Of a DNA stretch of 64,000 bases, positions 43,743 through 52,751 are shown piece by piece. A model generated the notes under the pieces. It saw only the letters and a program-made list of their open reading frames with translations. It ran no database searches and was not told the DNA's origin. Made by a program: the position numbers and the translations under genes. How positions within the stretch are numbered: position 1 is the first letter of the stretch; every line of letters begins with the position of its first letter. This DNA comes from Peribacillus glennii (GTDB lineage: Bacteria > Bacillota > Bacilli > Bacillales > DSM-1321). The stretch covers positions 806,001 to 870,000 of the forward strand of contig NZ_QVTD01000003.1 in NCBI RefSeq assembly GCF_003429105.1, read 5' to 3'.

Positions 43743-45569
43743 CTATTCCATGCTTTCATGAACCGCAGCTGCCGGCATTTTTGGTTCCCCGGCCTTCCCT
43801 GTATTGTGCATGTAATCCTCTATTGCCTTAAGAAACTGTTTGCCATACCGTTCCTGTTTCTGTTTTCCGACCCCTTTCACTTCAAGAAATTCTGCTTCTG
43901 AACGTGGGATTCTTGCCGACATATCCTTTAAAGTGGCGTCAGAAAAAACAATGAACGGCGGGATTCCTTCGGCTCTGGCGATCTCTCTCCTAAGCGCCCG
44001 CAGCTGTTCGAAAAGGGTATCATCCTCAACCATTGCTTGTATGGTGATAGTTTCCCTGCGCAAAACATTTTCTTTGCCAATAAGGACGTTTTTTCCCTCC
44101 TGGGTTATTTTTAGTACTGGAAATTGTCCCCCGCTCATTTCGATATATTCCCTTGCTGTCAGGAAATCGATAAAGTCAGCGATTGATTTGGCCGACTGTT
44201 GGCGCATGATTCCATATGTTGTCATTTTCTGAAAGCCAAAGTCTTCAATTTTCTTATTCTTGGAGCCGGCGAGCACCTGGCTGACAAGTGTTTTTCCAAA
44301 CCTTTCTCCCATTCTCACTATGCAGGAAAGTACCATTTGCGCTTCCACTGTAACATCATGGGAGGCTCTTTCGTCCAGGCAGTTTTCACAATGGCCGCAA
44401 TCATCAGCATCCGCTTGCCCGAAATACTTTAAAATAAAAGCCTGGAGGCAGCCTTCTGTATGGCAAAAGTCCTTCATCAGATTTAATTTCTTTAGCTCCT
44501 GCTCCTTCCTGCTCTCTGGAGAGTCCGATTGGTCGATTAAAAACCTTTGGATCTGTAAATCCTGGGGAGAATACAATAGGATACATTCACTTTGCAGCCC
44601 ATCCCGGCCCGCGCGCCCTGCTTCCTGATAATAGCTTTCCATATTCTTTGGTGTTTGATAGTGGATTACAAATCGGACATTGGATTTATCTATACCCATT
44701 CCAAATGCATTCGTAGCGACCATCACCGCCAAATCGTCCTGGAGGAACGCATCCTGCTGCATGCTCCGGTCGGTTTCATTCATGCCGGCGTGATATCTTC
44801 CCGCCTTTATCCCCTTTTTAGTCAAAAGGGTATATAAAGAATCGACTTCTTTCCGTGTAGCGGCATATATAATTCCGGATTCGTTATTATTTCTGGCAAG
44901 GTAGTTTTTTAAATAGGTTGATTTATTCGTACCTTTAACAACGGAGAAAAACAGATTGTCCCTCGAAAAACCGGTTGAAACAACATCGTCTCCACTGATG
45001 CCAAGAGAGCGGCAAATATCATGCTGGACCGCAGTTGTTGCAGTAGCAGTCAACCCCAGAATCACCGGTTTGGAAGGAAGCCGGTCTACTAAAGCTTGAA
45101 TCTTCAAGTAACTGGGGCGGAAATCGTGGCCCCATTGTGAGATGCAGTGAGCCTCATCAATGGCGACAAGCGAAATGTCCAGCTCCTTTAAGCTTTCGAG
45201 AAAAAACCGGTTTTCCAGCCTTTCAGGAGCAATGTATAGCAGTTTATATGCACCTTTTTTCGCATCCCCCATTCTTTTATCCGCTTCCTGTGCAGAAAGG
45301 CTGCTATTTAAAAAGGCAGCAGGAATTCCGTTTTGGAGAAGTGTATCCACCTGGTCTTTCATTAGGGAAATCAAGGGAGAAATCACGAGTGTCACAGCGG
45401 GAAAAATAAGCGCCGGAATCTGGTAACAAAGCGACTTTCCGCCTCCTGTCGGCATGATGCCTGCTGTGTTTGTCCCATTTAATACACTTTGGATGATCGC
45501 TTCCTGGCCGCTTCTAAATGAATCATAGCCAAAATACTGTTTTAGATATTGCCTTGCTTGTTCCAGCAA
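43743..45569 (-). CDS. recQ: ATP-dependent DNA helicase RecQ (YocI type)
   Basis: A 608-residue RecQ helicase acting 3'-5' in recombination repair. Walker A is MPTGGGKS at 39-46, DEAH at 138-141, and the RecQ aromatic loop reads CISQWGHDFRPSY. Arginine motif QEAGRAGRDG follows, then the zinc site with CGHCENC, the RQC winged helix and an HRDC domain (EFLEVKGVGKQKQ). I chose a TTG at 45569, six bases after GGGGG; the open frame runs 70 codons further but without a site. Its neighbour is yocH, as in B. subtilis. Confidence 0.93.
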   Translation of the reverse strand: MLEQARQYLKQYFGYDSFRSGQEAIIQSVLNGTNTAGIMPTGGGKSLCYQIPALIFPAVTLVISPLISLMKDQVDTLLQNGIPAAFLNSSLSAQEADKRMGDAKKGAYKLLYIAPERLENRFFLESLKELDISLVAIDEAHCISQWGHDFRPSYLKIQALVDRLPSKPVILGLTATATTAVQHDICRSLGISGDDVVSTGFSRDNLFFSVVKGTNKSTYLKNYLARNNNESGIIYAATRKEVDSLYTLLTKKGIKAGRYHAGMNETDRSMQQDAFLQDDLAVMVATNAFGMGIDKSNVRFVIHYQTPKNMESYYQEAGRAGRDGLQSECILLYSPQDLQIQRFLIDQSDSPESRKEQELKKLNLMKDFCHTEGCLQAFILKYFGQADADDCGHCENCLDERASHDVTVEAQMVLSCIVRMGERFGKTLVSQVLAGSKNKKIEDFGFQKMTTYGIMRQQSAKSIADFIDFLTAREYIEMSGGQFPVLKITQEGKNVLIGKENVLRRETITIQAMVEDDTLFEQLRALRREIARAEGIPPFIVFSDATLKDMSARIPRSEAEFLEVKGVGKQKQERYGKQFLKAIEDYMHNTGKAGEPKMPAAAVHESME

Positions 45570-45948
<379 letters not shown>

Positions 45949-45991
45949 AAAAATGTGTCATAGGGGGTCAGACCCCCTATGACACATTTTT
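45949..45991. repeat. Perfect 43-bp palindrome, GGGGTCTGACCCC family, acting as bidirectional terminator
   Basis: Arms of 21 bases (AAAAATGTGTCATAGGGGGT plus C) pair perfectly around a single central base. A-runs and T-runs at the ends make it a symmetric terminator. It lies downstream of yocH. The core GGGGGTCAGACCCCC links it to the dispersed repeat family. Confidence 0.9.
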
Positions 45992-46003
45992 GATTATCGT
46001 TAT

Positions 46004-46795
46004 TTATTTCAGTACTTTTACAGTTACTTGCCTTACTCCCCAATTAAGAGCATCTTGTTTATTCGGGAAGAATAAGTCAATTTTATTGCCTTTAATGGCG
46101 CCGCCTGTATCAGCAGCCGTGGCATATCCATAACCCTCAACCCACACCTTTGAGCCAAGAGGAATTACATTTGGATCGACTGAAATCACTTTCGCGTCAG
46201 GATTGGCCTTTAAATCCACACCTGTTGCAGTAACACCGCTGCAGCCTTCACAAGAGGCCGTATAACCAGTTGCCGATACCGTCAGCTGTTTGGCTGTTTC
46301 CCCTTGATCTGAAGAAGCGCTGCTGTTTGCAGCCGGCTCATTGGATGCAGCTTTAACCACTGATTTTTTTGGCTCGGCTGCTTTTTGTGCAGGAGCAGAC
46401 GCTTGTTGGATTGCTGCGGCCTTTTGGCCCTTAAGTATTAAGAGCTGTTGATCCGGATGGATTATGTCTGATGTTAATTTATTCGAAGATTTAATACCTT
46501 CAACACTAGTGCCGAATTTGTTTGCGATTTTCCAAAGTGTATCCCCTTTTTTGACGGTGTAATGCTTTTCTTTTGCACCCTTTCCGCCAGAAACCGTAAG
46601 GACTTCCCCATTGTAGATTGTATCTGAATGTAAGTTATTCCAATTCTTTATGTCTTTAACAGAAACGTCGTATTTTTGGGAAAGTGCCCAAAGTGTGTCT
46701 CCATCTTTTACTTTCACATCTTCGGCAGATGCTTGAGTTCCAAGACCCCCTGTGATTACAGCAGCGGCTGCGAAAGCCAAGATTGATTTTTTCAT
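46004..46795 (-). CDS. yocH: Secreted cell wall hydrolase YocH (LysM plus 3D domain)
   Basis: A 263-residue secreted protein. Signal peptide to about ASAED, then two LysM peptidoglycan-binding repeats (VKDGDTLWALSQKYDVS and VKKGDTLWKIANKFGTS). An Ala/Ser-rich linker leads to a C-terminal 3D domain with its three Asp motifs (VSVDPNVIPLGS, ADTGGAIKG, KIDLFFP). It cleaves or senses peptidoglycan. A WalR box lies upstream. Adjacent recQ reproduces the B. subtilis yocH-yocI order. Confidence 0.93.
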   Translation of the reverse strand: MKKSILAFAAAAVITGGLGTQASAEDVKVKDGDTLWALSQKYDVSVKDIKNWNNLHSDTIYNGEVLTVSGGKGAKEKHYTVKKGDTLWKIANKFGTSVEGIKSSNKLTSDIIHPDQQLLILKGQKAAAIQQASAPAQKAAEPKKSVVKAASNEPAANSSASSDQGETAKQLTVSATGYTASCEGCSGVTATGVDLKANPDAKVISVDPNVIPLGSKVWVEGYGYATAADTGGAIKGNKIDLFFPNKQDALNWGVRQVTVKVLK

Positions 46796-46898
46796 ATTTT
46801 AGTACCCCTCCCTGTAAGCTTCTATCAGCTAACAAAACCTATAATAGCATAGTAATCTTTCAAACCAAGGTCAAAGAGGTAAAAGTCTGGTAACAAAC

Positions 46899-46915
46899 AT
46901 AACAGGTTTTTAACA
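46899..46915 (-). promoter_or_regulatory. WalR (YycF) box upstream of yocH
   Basis: On the minus strand TGTTAA-AAACC-TGTTAT fits the direct-repeat consensus TGTWAH-N5-TGTWAH exactly. It lies about 100 bp before the yocH start, upstream of a likely promoter (TTGGTT-N16-TATTAT). yocH is a known WalR target in B. subtilis. Confidence 0.82.
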
Positions 46916-46996
46916 GGATATTACGAAAATGGAAGTGTGAAGGTTGATTGTAATATTTCATTCCAATTTTTTATATAGACGGAGAGTTTATGAATA

Positions 46997-47024
46997 TCAT
47001 AATTCCCGTTATTAAGCATACTCT
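46997..47024 (+). promoter_or_regulatory. SigE-like promoter of cotJABC
   Basis: TCATAAT and CATACTCT with a 13-base spacer fit the mother-cell SigE pattern (KMATATT...CATACAMT) with few mismatches. B. subtilis cotJ is SigE-dependent. Confidence 0.6.
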
Positions 47025-47058
47025 TTAATGATTGATTTTGAAAAAGGAGGGTAATGCT

Positions 47059-47298
47059 TTGCAACCAGAAAACCTACATCATTTTACACCGGTCAAATCC
47101 TATAGACCCTTTCACGGCCCCTTTGATCCCTGCCCGCCGATCGGCAAGAAATATTACAGGACCCCGCCCAATCTATACATGAACTTCCAGCCGCCTAATC
47201 TGGAACAATTTCCGCCCCATGAGGCCTTGATGAGAGGAACTCTTTGGAAAGCGCTATACGACTATTACGAAAATCCATATAGAGAAAGGAAGTCTTAA
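47059..47298 (+). CDS. cotJA: Spore coat protein CotJA
   Basis: A 79-residue Pro/Tyr-rich protein: [59 protein letters not shown] start follows AAAAGGAGG by eight bases. CotJA belongs to the inner coat and needs CotJC for assembly in B. subtilis. First gene of the operon. Confidence 0.93.
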   Translation: MQPENLHHFTPVKSYRPFHGPFDPCPPIGKKYYRTPPNLYMNFQPPNLEQFPPHEALMRGTLWKALYDYYENPYRERKS

Positions 47299-47299
47299 T

Positions 47300-47566
47300 T
47301 TGGCGAAACAAATTGATGATGAATATTATCAATTGATGGGACAGATTCAGGCCGTTGATTTCGTATTAGTCGAACTGACCCTATACCTTGATACGCATCC
47401 AGGCGATCAGCAGGCGCTGCAGCAATTCAACCAATATTCCGCTTACTCCCGGCAAATTAAACAAGTATTCGAGCAGAAATATGGCCCCCTGTTCCAATTC
47501 GGGGTCAGCAACGATCCAGGCCCGCGCTGGGATTGGGGCAGGGGCCCATGGCCATGGCAGGTTTAA
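47300..47566 (+). CDS. cotJB: Spore coat protein CotJB
   Basis: An 88-residue protein: [32 protein letters not shown], and a Trp/Gly/Pro-rich end ([10 protein letters not shown]). A TTG start follows AGAAAGGAAG; the gap to cotJA is one base. It assembles with CotJA and CotJC in the spore coat. Confidence 0.93.
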   Translation: MAKQIDDEYYQLMGQIQAVDFVLVELTLYLDTHPGDQQALQQFNQYSAYSRQIKQVFEQKYGPLFQFGVSNDPGPRWDWGRGPWPWQV

Positions 47567-47578
47567 GGAGGAGATAAT

Positions 47579-48148
47579 ATGTGGGTTTATGAAAAGAAAC
47601 TGCAATATCCTGTAAAAGTAAGTACATGCAATCCAACTCTTGCCAAATACTTAATGGAACAATACGGCGGTGCTGATGGTGAACTGGCTGCTGCTCTCCG
47701 CTACTTAAACCAGCGCTATACAATCCCCGATAAGGTAATCGGGCTATTGACTGATATTGGCACCGAGGAATTCGCCCATCTTGAGATGATAGCGACGATG
47801 GTTTATAAGCTTACGAAAGATGCGACACCCGAGCAGCTAAGGGAAGCCGGGCTTGGGGATCATTATGTGAATCATGACAGTGCGTTGTACTACCATAACG
47901 CAGCCGGTGTTCCATGGACTGCCTCGTATATCCAGGCAAAGGGCGACCCTATTGCGGATTTATATGAAGACATTGCCGCCGAGGAAAAAGCGCGCGCTAC
48001 CTATCAATGGCTGATTGATATATCGGATGATCCAGACCTGAATGATTCCCTCCGATTTTTGAGGGAACGTGAAATTGTCCATTCCATGAGATTCCGGGAG
48101 GCGGTTGAAATCCTAAAAGAAGACCGCGAACAGAAAAAGATTTTCTAA
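47579..48148 (+). CDS. cotJC: Spore coat manganese catalase-like protein CotJC
   Basis: A 189-residue four-helix protein of the Mn-catalase family. The dimanganese ligands are recognisable: Glu35, Glu64 and His67 (TEEFAHLEM), Glu135/136 (DIAAEEKARA) and His168 (EREIVHSMRF). It probably destroys peroxide in the spore coat. AAGGAGGAG precedes the ATG. Confidence 0.95.
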   Translation: MWVYEKKLQYPVKVSTCNPTLAKYLMEQYGGADGELAAALRYLNQRYTIPDKVIGLLTDIGTEEFAHLEMIATMVYKLTKDATPEQLREAGLGDHYVNHDSALYYHNAAGVPWTASYIQAKGDPIADLYEDIAAEEKARATYQWLIDISDDPDLNDSLRFLREREIVHSMRFREAVEILKEDREQKKIF

Positions 48149-48150
48149 CA

Positions 48151-48187
48151 AAAAAAGCAGCGGATTTTTTTCTCCAGCTGCTTTTTT
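48151..48187 (+). terminator. cotJ terminator
   Basis: AAAAAAGCAGC, loop, GCTGCTTTTTT. Confidence 0.85.
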
Positions 48188-48253
48188 GCCGTTTTCCGTT
48201 ATTAAAGGCAGTGTGTTTCCGTAGGGTTCAGGCATGGGTTGCAATACCCCCCC

Positions 48254-49132
48254 TTAGGTCGTTTTCCGGTCGGAAGAATAAGTCCATCCCTCTTCCTGGT
48301 AAACTTTCCCTTCCTTCATCAGCTTGCCCAGCGCCCGTTTAAAGGCGCCTTTACTCAGGCCAAAATGGAATTGGATGTCATCAGGCGGTGTTTTATCACT
48401 GTACGGCATTGCCCCGCCTCTGTTTACCAGGTAATTGAAAATGACCTGTGCATCCTCGGACATTTGATCCTGTTTGAATGGAATCAAGGATATGTTCAGG
48501 CTTCCGTCTTCTTTTCTTTCGATAACCCTGCCCTCCACAAATTCCCCAAGCCGCGGCTCTTCTTTCCTTTCGCTTTCATGGATGAAGCATCGGTATCCCT
48601 CTTCTGATATCATGAACGAGCCCACTTTCAAAAGACGGTATACATGCCCTTTGACTGCTGTATTCCTCATTCCCTTGGCAGGGGTTTTTACGGCTATCTC
48701 CTGGATGACATCTTCCGTGGCAAGCTTCCCAAACAAACGGCCATACCGGTCTGTTTTCAGTGAAACATAGAGTTTGTCACCTACCGCAGGCCAAAGATGG
48801 TCGAGTGCCGGCAGATCATCGACAGACACAAGGATATCCTTGGATATGCCAATATCCACAAAAACACCCAGCTTCTCTTTCACATTGACGACCTCGGCCC
48901 AGCCATAGGTGCCGATTTCAATTTCAGGGATTTTCATAGTAGCGGTGATGCGGCCTTGTTTATCGTGATAAATAAAAACACGTACCTCATCGCCAATTTC
49001 AATATCCTGCTCCGTTACCATCTCATTATTATGAAGCAATACATCTTCGTTACCGTCCGTTAAAAAAACGCCAAAATCGGCCTGCCGTTCCACTTGCAAC
49101 TCCACCACAGTACCGGGTTCTATCATTGTCAT
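48254..49132 (-). CDS. cvfB: RNA-binding virulence regulator-type protein CvfB (YitL)
   Basis: A 292-residue cytosolic protein. It has three S1-type RNA-binding domains: about 1-65 (TVVELQVERQADFGVFL), 70-140 (WAEVVNVKEKLGVFVDIG) and 145-215. A C-terminal winged helix follows (GLSKGAFKRALGKLMKEGKV). In S. aureus CvfB affects virulence-gene expression; in Bacillus the role is unclear. Monocistronic. Confidence 0.93.
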   Translation of the reverse strand: MTMIEPGTVVELQVERQADFGVFLTDGNEDVLLHNNEMVTEQDIEIGDEVRVFIYHDKQGRITATMKIPEIEIGTYGWAEVVNVKEKLGVFVDIGISKDILVSVDDLPALDHLWPAVGDKLYVSLKTDRYGRLFGKLATEDVIQEIAVKTPAKGMRNTAVKGHVYRLLKVGSFMISEEGYRCFIHESERKEEPRLGEFVEGRVIERKEDGSLNISLIPFKQDQMSEDAQVIFNYLVNRGGAMPYSDKTPPDDIQFHFGLSKGAFKRALGKLMKEGKVYQEEGWTYSSDRKTT

Positions 49133-49285
49133 ATTTGCTTATATCCTCCCGCTTCGCTTACATTATTACCAATTAGTTTACCCAAATAGAAAATTTTCCA
49201 ACATAGTTGAATCTATCACTTTTGCTTATCAATGTATACCCTTTAAAAAATGATATACTGGTCAAAAAGGAAGAAAGGATTACAC

Positions 49286-50461
49286 ATGGGCAAAAAATTA
49301 TATTATGAAGATGCATATCTCAAGAAATGGAGCACTACGATTGATACTGTAATTGAAAAAGATGGGGACTTCCTGGTAACTCTTACGGAAACAGCGTTTT
49401 ATCCTGAAGGCGGGGGCCAGCCTTCGGATTCCGGGACGATTGGCGGTATAGCAGTTTTAGATGTTTTTTCCGAAAATGATACTGTCTTTCATAAACTGCC
49501 TGGCCGGCCGGAAGCCGGTGTTATTGAATGTGAAATCGATTGGAAGCGCCGTTTTGACCATATGCAGCAGCATAGCGGCCAGCACCTCTTATCTGCTGTC
49601 TGCCGGGAGCTTTATGACGCAAACACCATCAGCTTTCACCTAGGATCCGACACTGTCTCCATTGATATTGAAATTGCCGGTTTATCGCGGGATCAGGTCA
49701 GCGAAATAGAATCGCAGGCAAACCAATACATTTTTGATAACCGGAAGATACATAGCTATTTTGTGACAAGTGATGAGCTGAGCAGACTGGCCGTGGTAAA
49801 AATGCCGAAAGTGACAGAAAATATTCGCATCGTCGAGACAGAAGGCATCGAATATAACCCTTGCGGCGGGACCCATGTGTCAGCCACCGGCTCGATCGGC
49901 AGCATTAAAATAGTAAAAACAGAGAAACAAAAAGGTGTGACAAGGATCTTTTTCAAATGCGGCTTCAGGGCGCTTGCCCACTTTAATGACAGCCTTGATA
50001 TCCTTAACGCCGTTTCCTCCAAATTTAACACCGGGCATAGTGATATCATCAGCCGCATAGATAAATTGGAACAGGATTATCGGCAAGTTTTAGCCGAAAA
50101 AGAAAAGCTGGCGGAAGAAAATGCCTCTTACCTTATCCGTGACCTGATACAGGATAGCGGGGGCGGAATCATTTCCTATGTTTTCGAGGATAAATCGCTG
50201 AAAGAGCTCCAGCGGCTTGCAGCGATTGCATCAAAAGAACAGGATGTCCTATTGTTATTCGGCACCTTGAAAGACAAAAAAATCTTGTTCTCCCATAGCG
50301 GCGCTGCCCAGGTGCACTGCGGCAGCTTCCTGAAAGCACACTTACATTCCTTTAATGGAAAAGGCGGAGGCAACGACAAAAGTGCCCAGGCCGGTTTTGC
50401 GGCGAAGGAAGATATGTTGGCTTTCTTTGAGTTTGTAAAACGGGAATTATCCGAAAATTAA
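49286..50461 (+). CDS. Alanyl-tRNA editing protein (AlaX, with DHHA1 domain)
   Basis: A 391-residue trans-editing factor that hydrolyses Ser-tRNA(Ala) and related mischarged tRNA. The zinc site is HSGQH at 96-100 and CGGTH further on. An N-terminal beta barrel (LTETAFYPEGGGQPSDSG) precedes it, then a coiled coil near 265-285 and a C-terminal DHHA1 domain (FNGKGGGNDKSAQAGF). Thus it is AlaRS without its aminoacylation half. The ATG at 49286 is the first with a ribosome site (GGAAGAAAGG). Confidence 0.92.
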   Translation: MGKKLYYEDAYLKKWSTTIDTVIEKDGDFLVTLTETAFYPEGGGQPSDSGTIGGIAVLDVFSENDTVFHKLPGRPEAGVIECEIDWKRRFDHMQQHSGQHLLSAVCRELYDANTISFHLGSDTVSIDIEIAGLSRDQVSEIESQANQYIFDNRKIHSYFVTSDELSRLAVVKMPKVTENIRIVETEGIEYNPCGGTHVSATGSIGSIKIVKTEKQKGVTRIFFKCGFRALAHFNDSLDILNAVSSKFNTGHSDIISRIDKLEQDYRQVLAEKEKLAEENASYLIRDLIQDSGGGIISYVFEDKSLKELQRLAAIASKEQDVLLLFGTLKDKKILFSHSGAAQVHCGSFLKAHLHSFNGKGGGNDKSAQAGFAAKEDMLAFFEFVKRELSEN

Positions 50462-50754
50462 AAGGAACACCCAACCTGACGTGAAGCAAAATCACAAATT
50501 CGTATAAGATGGCAGATAGTTTTACGAAATACAAGATCCAGCTGGATGCTATTTTTTTATATAGTAATACCAGAATGGCAGGCAGACCGATTTTGATGAA
50601 AAAATAGACGCACATCGACGGTTAAGGTTGCTTTCATAATCGGATTTGCCTCATCTATGATCCCAGCATAAAAACCGGCTGCCGTGAAAATGGTATCCAT
50701 AGTGCTAAAGAACAGAAGCAGATACGGTAACCGCAAAAGAACCAGCTCCTCCAT
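50352..50754 (-). pseudogene. Small membrane protein (DUF5658-like) with frameshift
   Basis: The first frame reads MEELVLLRLPYLLLFFSTMD, TIFTAAGFYAGIIDEANPIM, DVRLFF and then derails to stop at 50557. The next frame continues FFIKIGLPAILVLLYKKIAS, WILYFVKLSAILYEFVILLH. The switch is at a run of six T. The pattern (ANP after helix 1, then two more helices) resembles DUF5658 (inference). The true end is unclear because the frame runs on into the 3' end of the opposite AlaX gene. Confidence 0.55.
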
Positions 50755-50784
50755 TGATGATTACTTTTAGGAGGGCTGGTTCTT
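50737..50784. terminator. Long hairpin overlapping the start of the DUF5658-like frame
   Basis: AAGAACCAGCTCCTCC pairs with GGAGGGCTGGTTCTT across 17 bases. On the minus strand TTTT follows, so it could end the gene at 50.9 kb. It also pairs the sequence around the next gene's ATG. Confidence 0.65.
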
Positions 50785-50862
50785 ATTTATTCGAGATTAA
50801 GCGTGGAAATTGTTAAGGTAAAAAAAACGCCGCCTCATCCCTATAACCATACTGGTAAGCCT

Positions 50863-51285
50863 TTAGTCTTCGATTTTAACTTTCCCGATGCCAAAGCGTT
50901 CAAAATGCTCGTGATAATAGTCTTCCAGCTCCATAAGCCGTTCCATATATTGTTGCTCATTGTAGTTATGGACCAGGTTCTCGCTTTCAATGTCTTTGCG
51001 GGCCATATAGTATACGAATTTATCCCAAAATACCATGTCTTCATACGAATCCAAAACCTGGAATATATCATTTTGAACTGCTGGTGCAGGCTCTAACAGA
51101 TTATGTTCCTCGTTTCGGATAATATCGAAGAATTGAAATTCCTCGGCACTTCCTAATACCGTTTGCTCCAGCTCCCGATAATCTTCATTGGGCGAATCAG
51201 GGTTTTCAGAATCCACTACCCACATTCCATATTCAATGAGTTTCACTAATAGTTCGTACTGCTGCTTTGTCAGATCAATTTTCAT
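50863..51285 (-). CDS. Hypothetical acidic protein (140 aa)
   Basis: A 140-residue acidic helical protein: LTKQQYELLVKLIEYGMWVV, EDYRELEQTVLGSAEEF, MVFWDKFVYYMARKDIESEN, MERLMELEDYYHEHFERFG. AAAAAGGAG precedes the ATG. No known domain recognised and no membrane segment seen. It is likely cytosolic; its function is unknown. Confidence 0.75.
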   Translation of the reverse strand: MKIDLTKQQYELLVKLIEYGMWVVDSENPDSPNEDYRELEQTVLGSAEEFQFFDIIRNEEHNLLEPAPAVQNDIFQVLDSYEDMVFWDKFVYYMARKDIESENLVHNYNEQQYMERLMELEDYYHEHFERFGIGKVKIED

Positions 51286-51674
51286 GAGGGTCTCCTTTTT
51301 AGAGAGTTATGTCATTAACATAACTTTACCCTATTTCAGGGAAGCCTGGCAAAGAAAAATAGGGAGCCGCACCTGAACCTTGTGTGGTGTATTTATTTAG
51401 TTGGAGATAGCTAATCTATTCGAATTTGGAAATTTGTAGTGAAGATTACGCAATTAATTATGTGTGTTCATTTTTTATGCAAATTTGATTTCCTCTTTTA
51501 ATTTCGTCTTGAACTGAAAGTTTAGTTGAGTTTTTGTACACTTTAGTTGAAATACTCTGGCTGTTGCGAACCGGGCTTTTGTTACGTTTCTTTTGTAAAA
51601 AATCATTTTGCCCTTCCGATTGTTGAATTTTAATTTAGTGCGACTTTATGTAAATTGCCTGAAAAATAAATAGA
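51286..51674. other. AT-rich intergenic region, nothing recognised
   Basis: About 390 bp. Two copies of TTTAGTTGA lie near 51520-51552 (AGTTTAGTTGAGTTTTTGTA, CACTTTAGTTGAAATAC). No gene, terminator or RNA motif seen. Confidence 0.35.
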
Positions 51675-51693
51675 CGGCTGATTTCATCAGCCG
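51675..51693 (-). terminator. Terminator of the 64-aa gene
   Basis: CGGCTGATGAAATCAGCCG then TCTATTTATTTTTC on the minus strand. Confidence 0.8.
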
Positions 51694-51701
51694 CCAATTC
51701 C

Positions 51702-51896
51702 TTATTTTTCATCCAGCTCCGTTACACTGAAATACACTGCTTTTTCCGTATCTACGACATGATGTGTGTTATCTACAACCATATTATAGTAGCGGTGTTT
51801 CTGGATATTACTGATCAATTGCGTGGAGTCTTCCCCTTCCGTTTCGTGGGACACTTCCACTCCACCGGGGAAATAAAAAGCTACCTTCAACTTCAT
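51702..51896 (-). CDS. Small hypothetical protein (64 aa)
   Basis: MKLKVAFYFPGGVEVSHETE, QLISNIQKHRYYNMVVDN, AVYFSVTELDEK. It looks like a small beta-alpha domain. The ribosome site (GGATGAAACAATCAG) is moderate, and the terminator just after supports it. Family not recognised. Confidence 0.7.
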   Translation of the reverse strand: MKLKVAFYFPGGVEVSHETEGEDSTQLISNIQKHRYYNMVVDNTHHVVDTEKAVYFSVTELDEK

Positions 51897-52020
51897 CTGA
51901 TTGTTTCATCCTTTCGGGTTTGGGAGGTTTGTTTTTTCAATACTATATTTTCATAACCTTAAACCGCGGTTGGTAAACATCAGAGTTTTTTATTAAGAAA
52001 GAAAATGTGGTGCTGACCAT

Positions 52021-52650
52021 TTACATTTTTTCACTTTGAATCCGATTATTGCTTTGCAGCTTCAATGTTGTGATCACTGTAATGACAAGAAAATAAGTAA
52101 GATAGATGAGAACAGAAAGCCATTTGTTAGTTTCGAATATTGTCCCGGCCGCAGTAAAAATAAAAACTGCCGGCGCCTTTCCTAAAATGGTAGCGGCTAT
52201 GAATGTGTACCAGGGAATCCTGCTTAATCCAGAAAGGATATTAATCAGCGGGGAGGGAATAACGGGGATCAGCCTGGCAACCAGTATACTGAAAAAAGCG
52301 TTAGTTTCAAACAGAGTCTCATATTCCTGTACTTTGGGATACTTAATCAATTTTCTTTGGATCCACGATTGGAACCCATACCTCGCCATGAAAAACATCA
52401 ATAAGGTTCCGATAAAAATTCCAGCCAAGGATAAGCCCGTTCCTTTAGCCAACCCGAAAACAGCTCCTATCATCCCGGCCAGCACAGGATACGGCAACAC
52501 CGGGAAAAATACGAGGAAGGCCACCAAAAGGATACTGACAGGGTACGCAATAACTCCGCCGGATTCTATCATTTGCAGGAGTGGATCTTTCTGTGTAAAT
52601 ACGATGCCAATAATGATGGCGGCTGTAATAAGAGTAAAAAGCTGTTTCAT
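52021..52650 (-). CDS. TVP38/TMEM64 family membrane protein
   Basis: A 209-residue DedA/VTT-type membrane protein with about five helices. Family motifs: PYPVLAGMIGAVFGLAKGTG, FFMARYGFQSWI, ARLIPVIPSPLINILSGLS. Members flip or transport lipids; here the cargo is unknown. B. subtilis has several copies (YtxB, YqeD). Confidence 0.9.
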   Translation of the reverse strand: MKQLFTLITAAIIIGIVFTQKDPLLQMIESGGVIAYPVSILLVAFLVFFPVLPYPVLAGMIGAVFGLAKGTGLSLAGIFIGTLLMFFMARYGFQSWIQRKLIKYPKVQEYETLFETNAFFSILVARLIPVIPSPLINILSGLSRIPWYTFIAATILGKAPAVFIFTAAGTIFETNKWLSVLIYLTYFLVITVITTLKLQSNNRIQSEKM

Positions 52651-52676
52651 GGCATAACCTCTTTAAATCTTTTATT

Positions 52677-52721
52677 TTGAAGGGACTCTGGTACTTCACA
52701 GCTGTAATATCGTCCCTTCAA
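52677..52721. terminator. Inverted repeat after the PxKF gene
   Basis: TTGAAGGGAC and GTCCCTTCAA pair perfectly across 25 bases. No T-run; it lies between the PxKF-type gene and the TVP38 gene. Confidence 0.4.
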
Positions 52722-52751
52722 CAGTTCATTGCTTCATTACCTTTATCTTCG

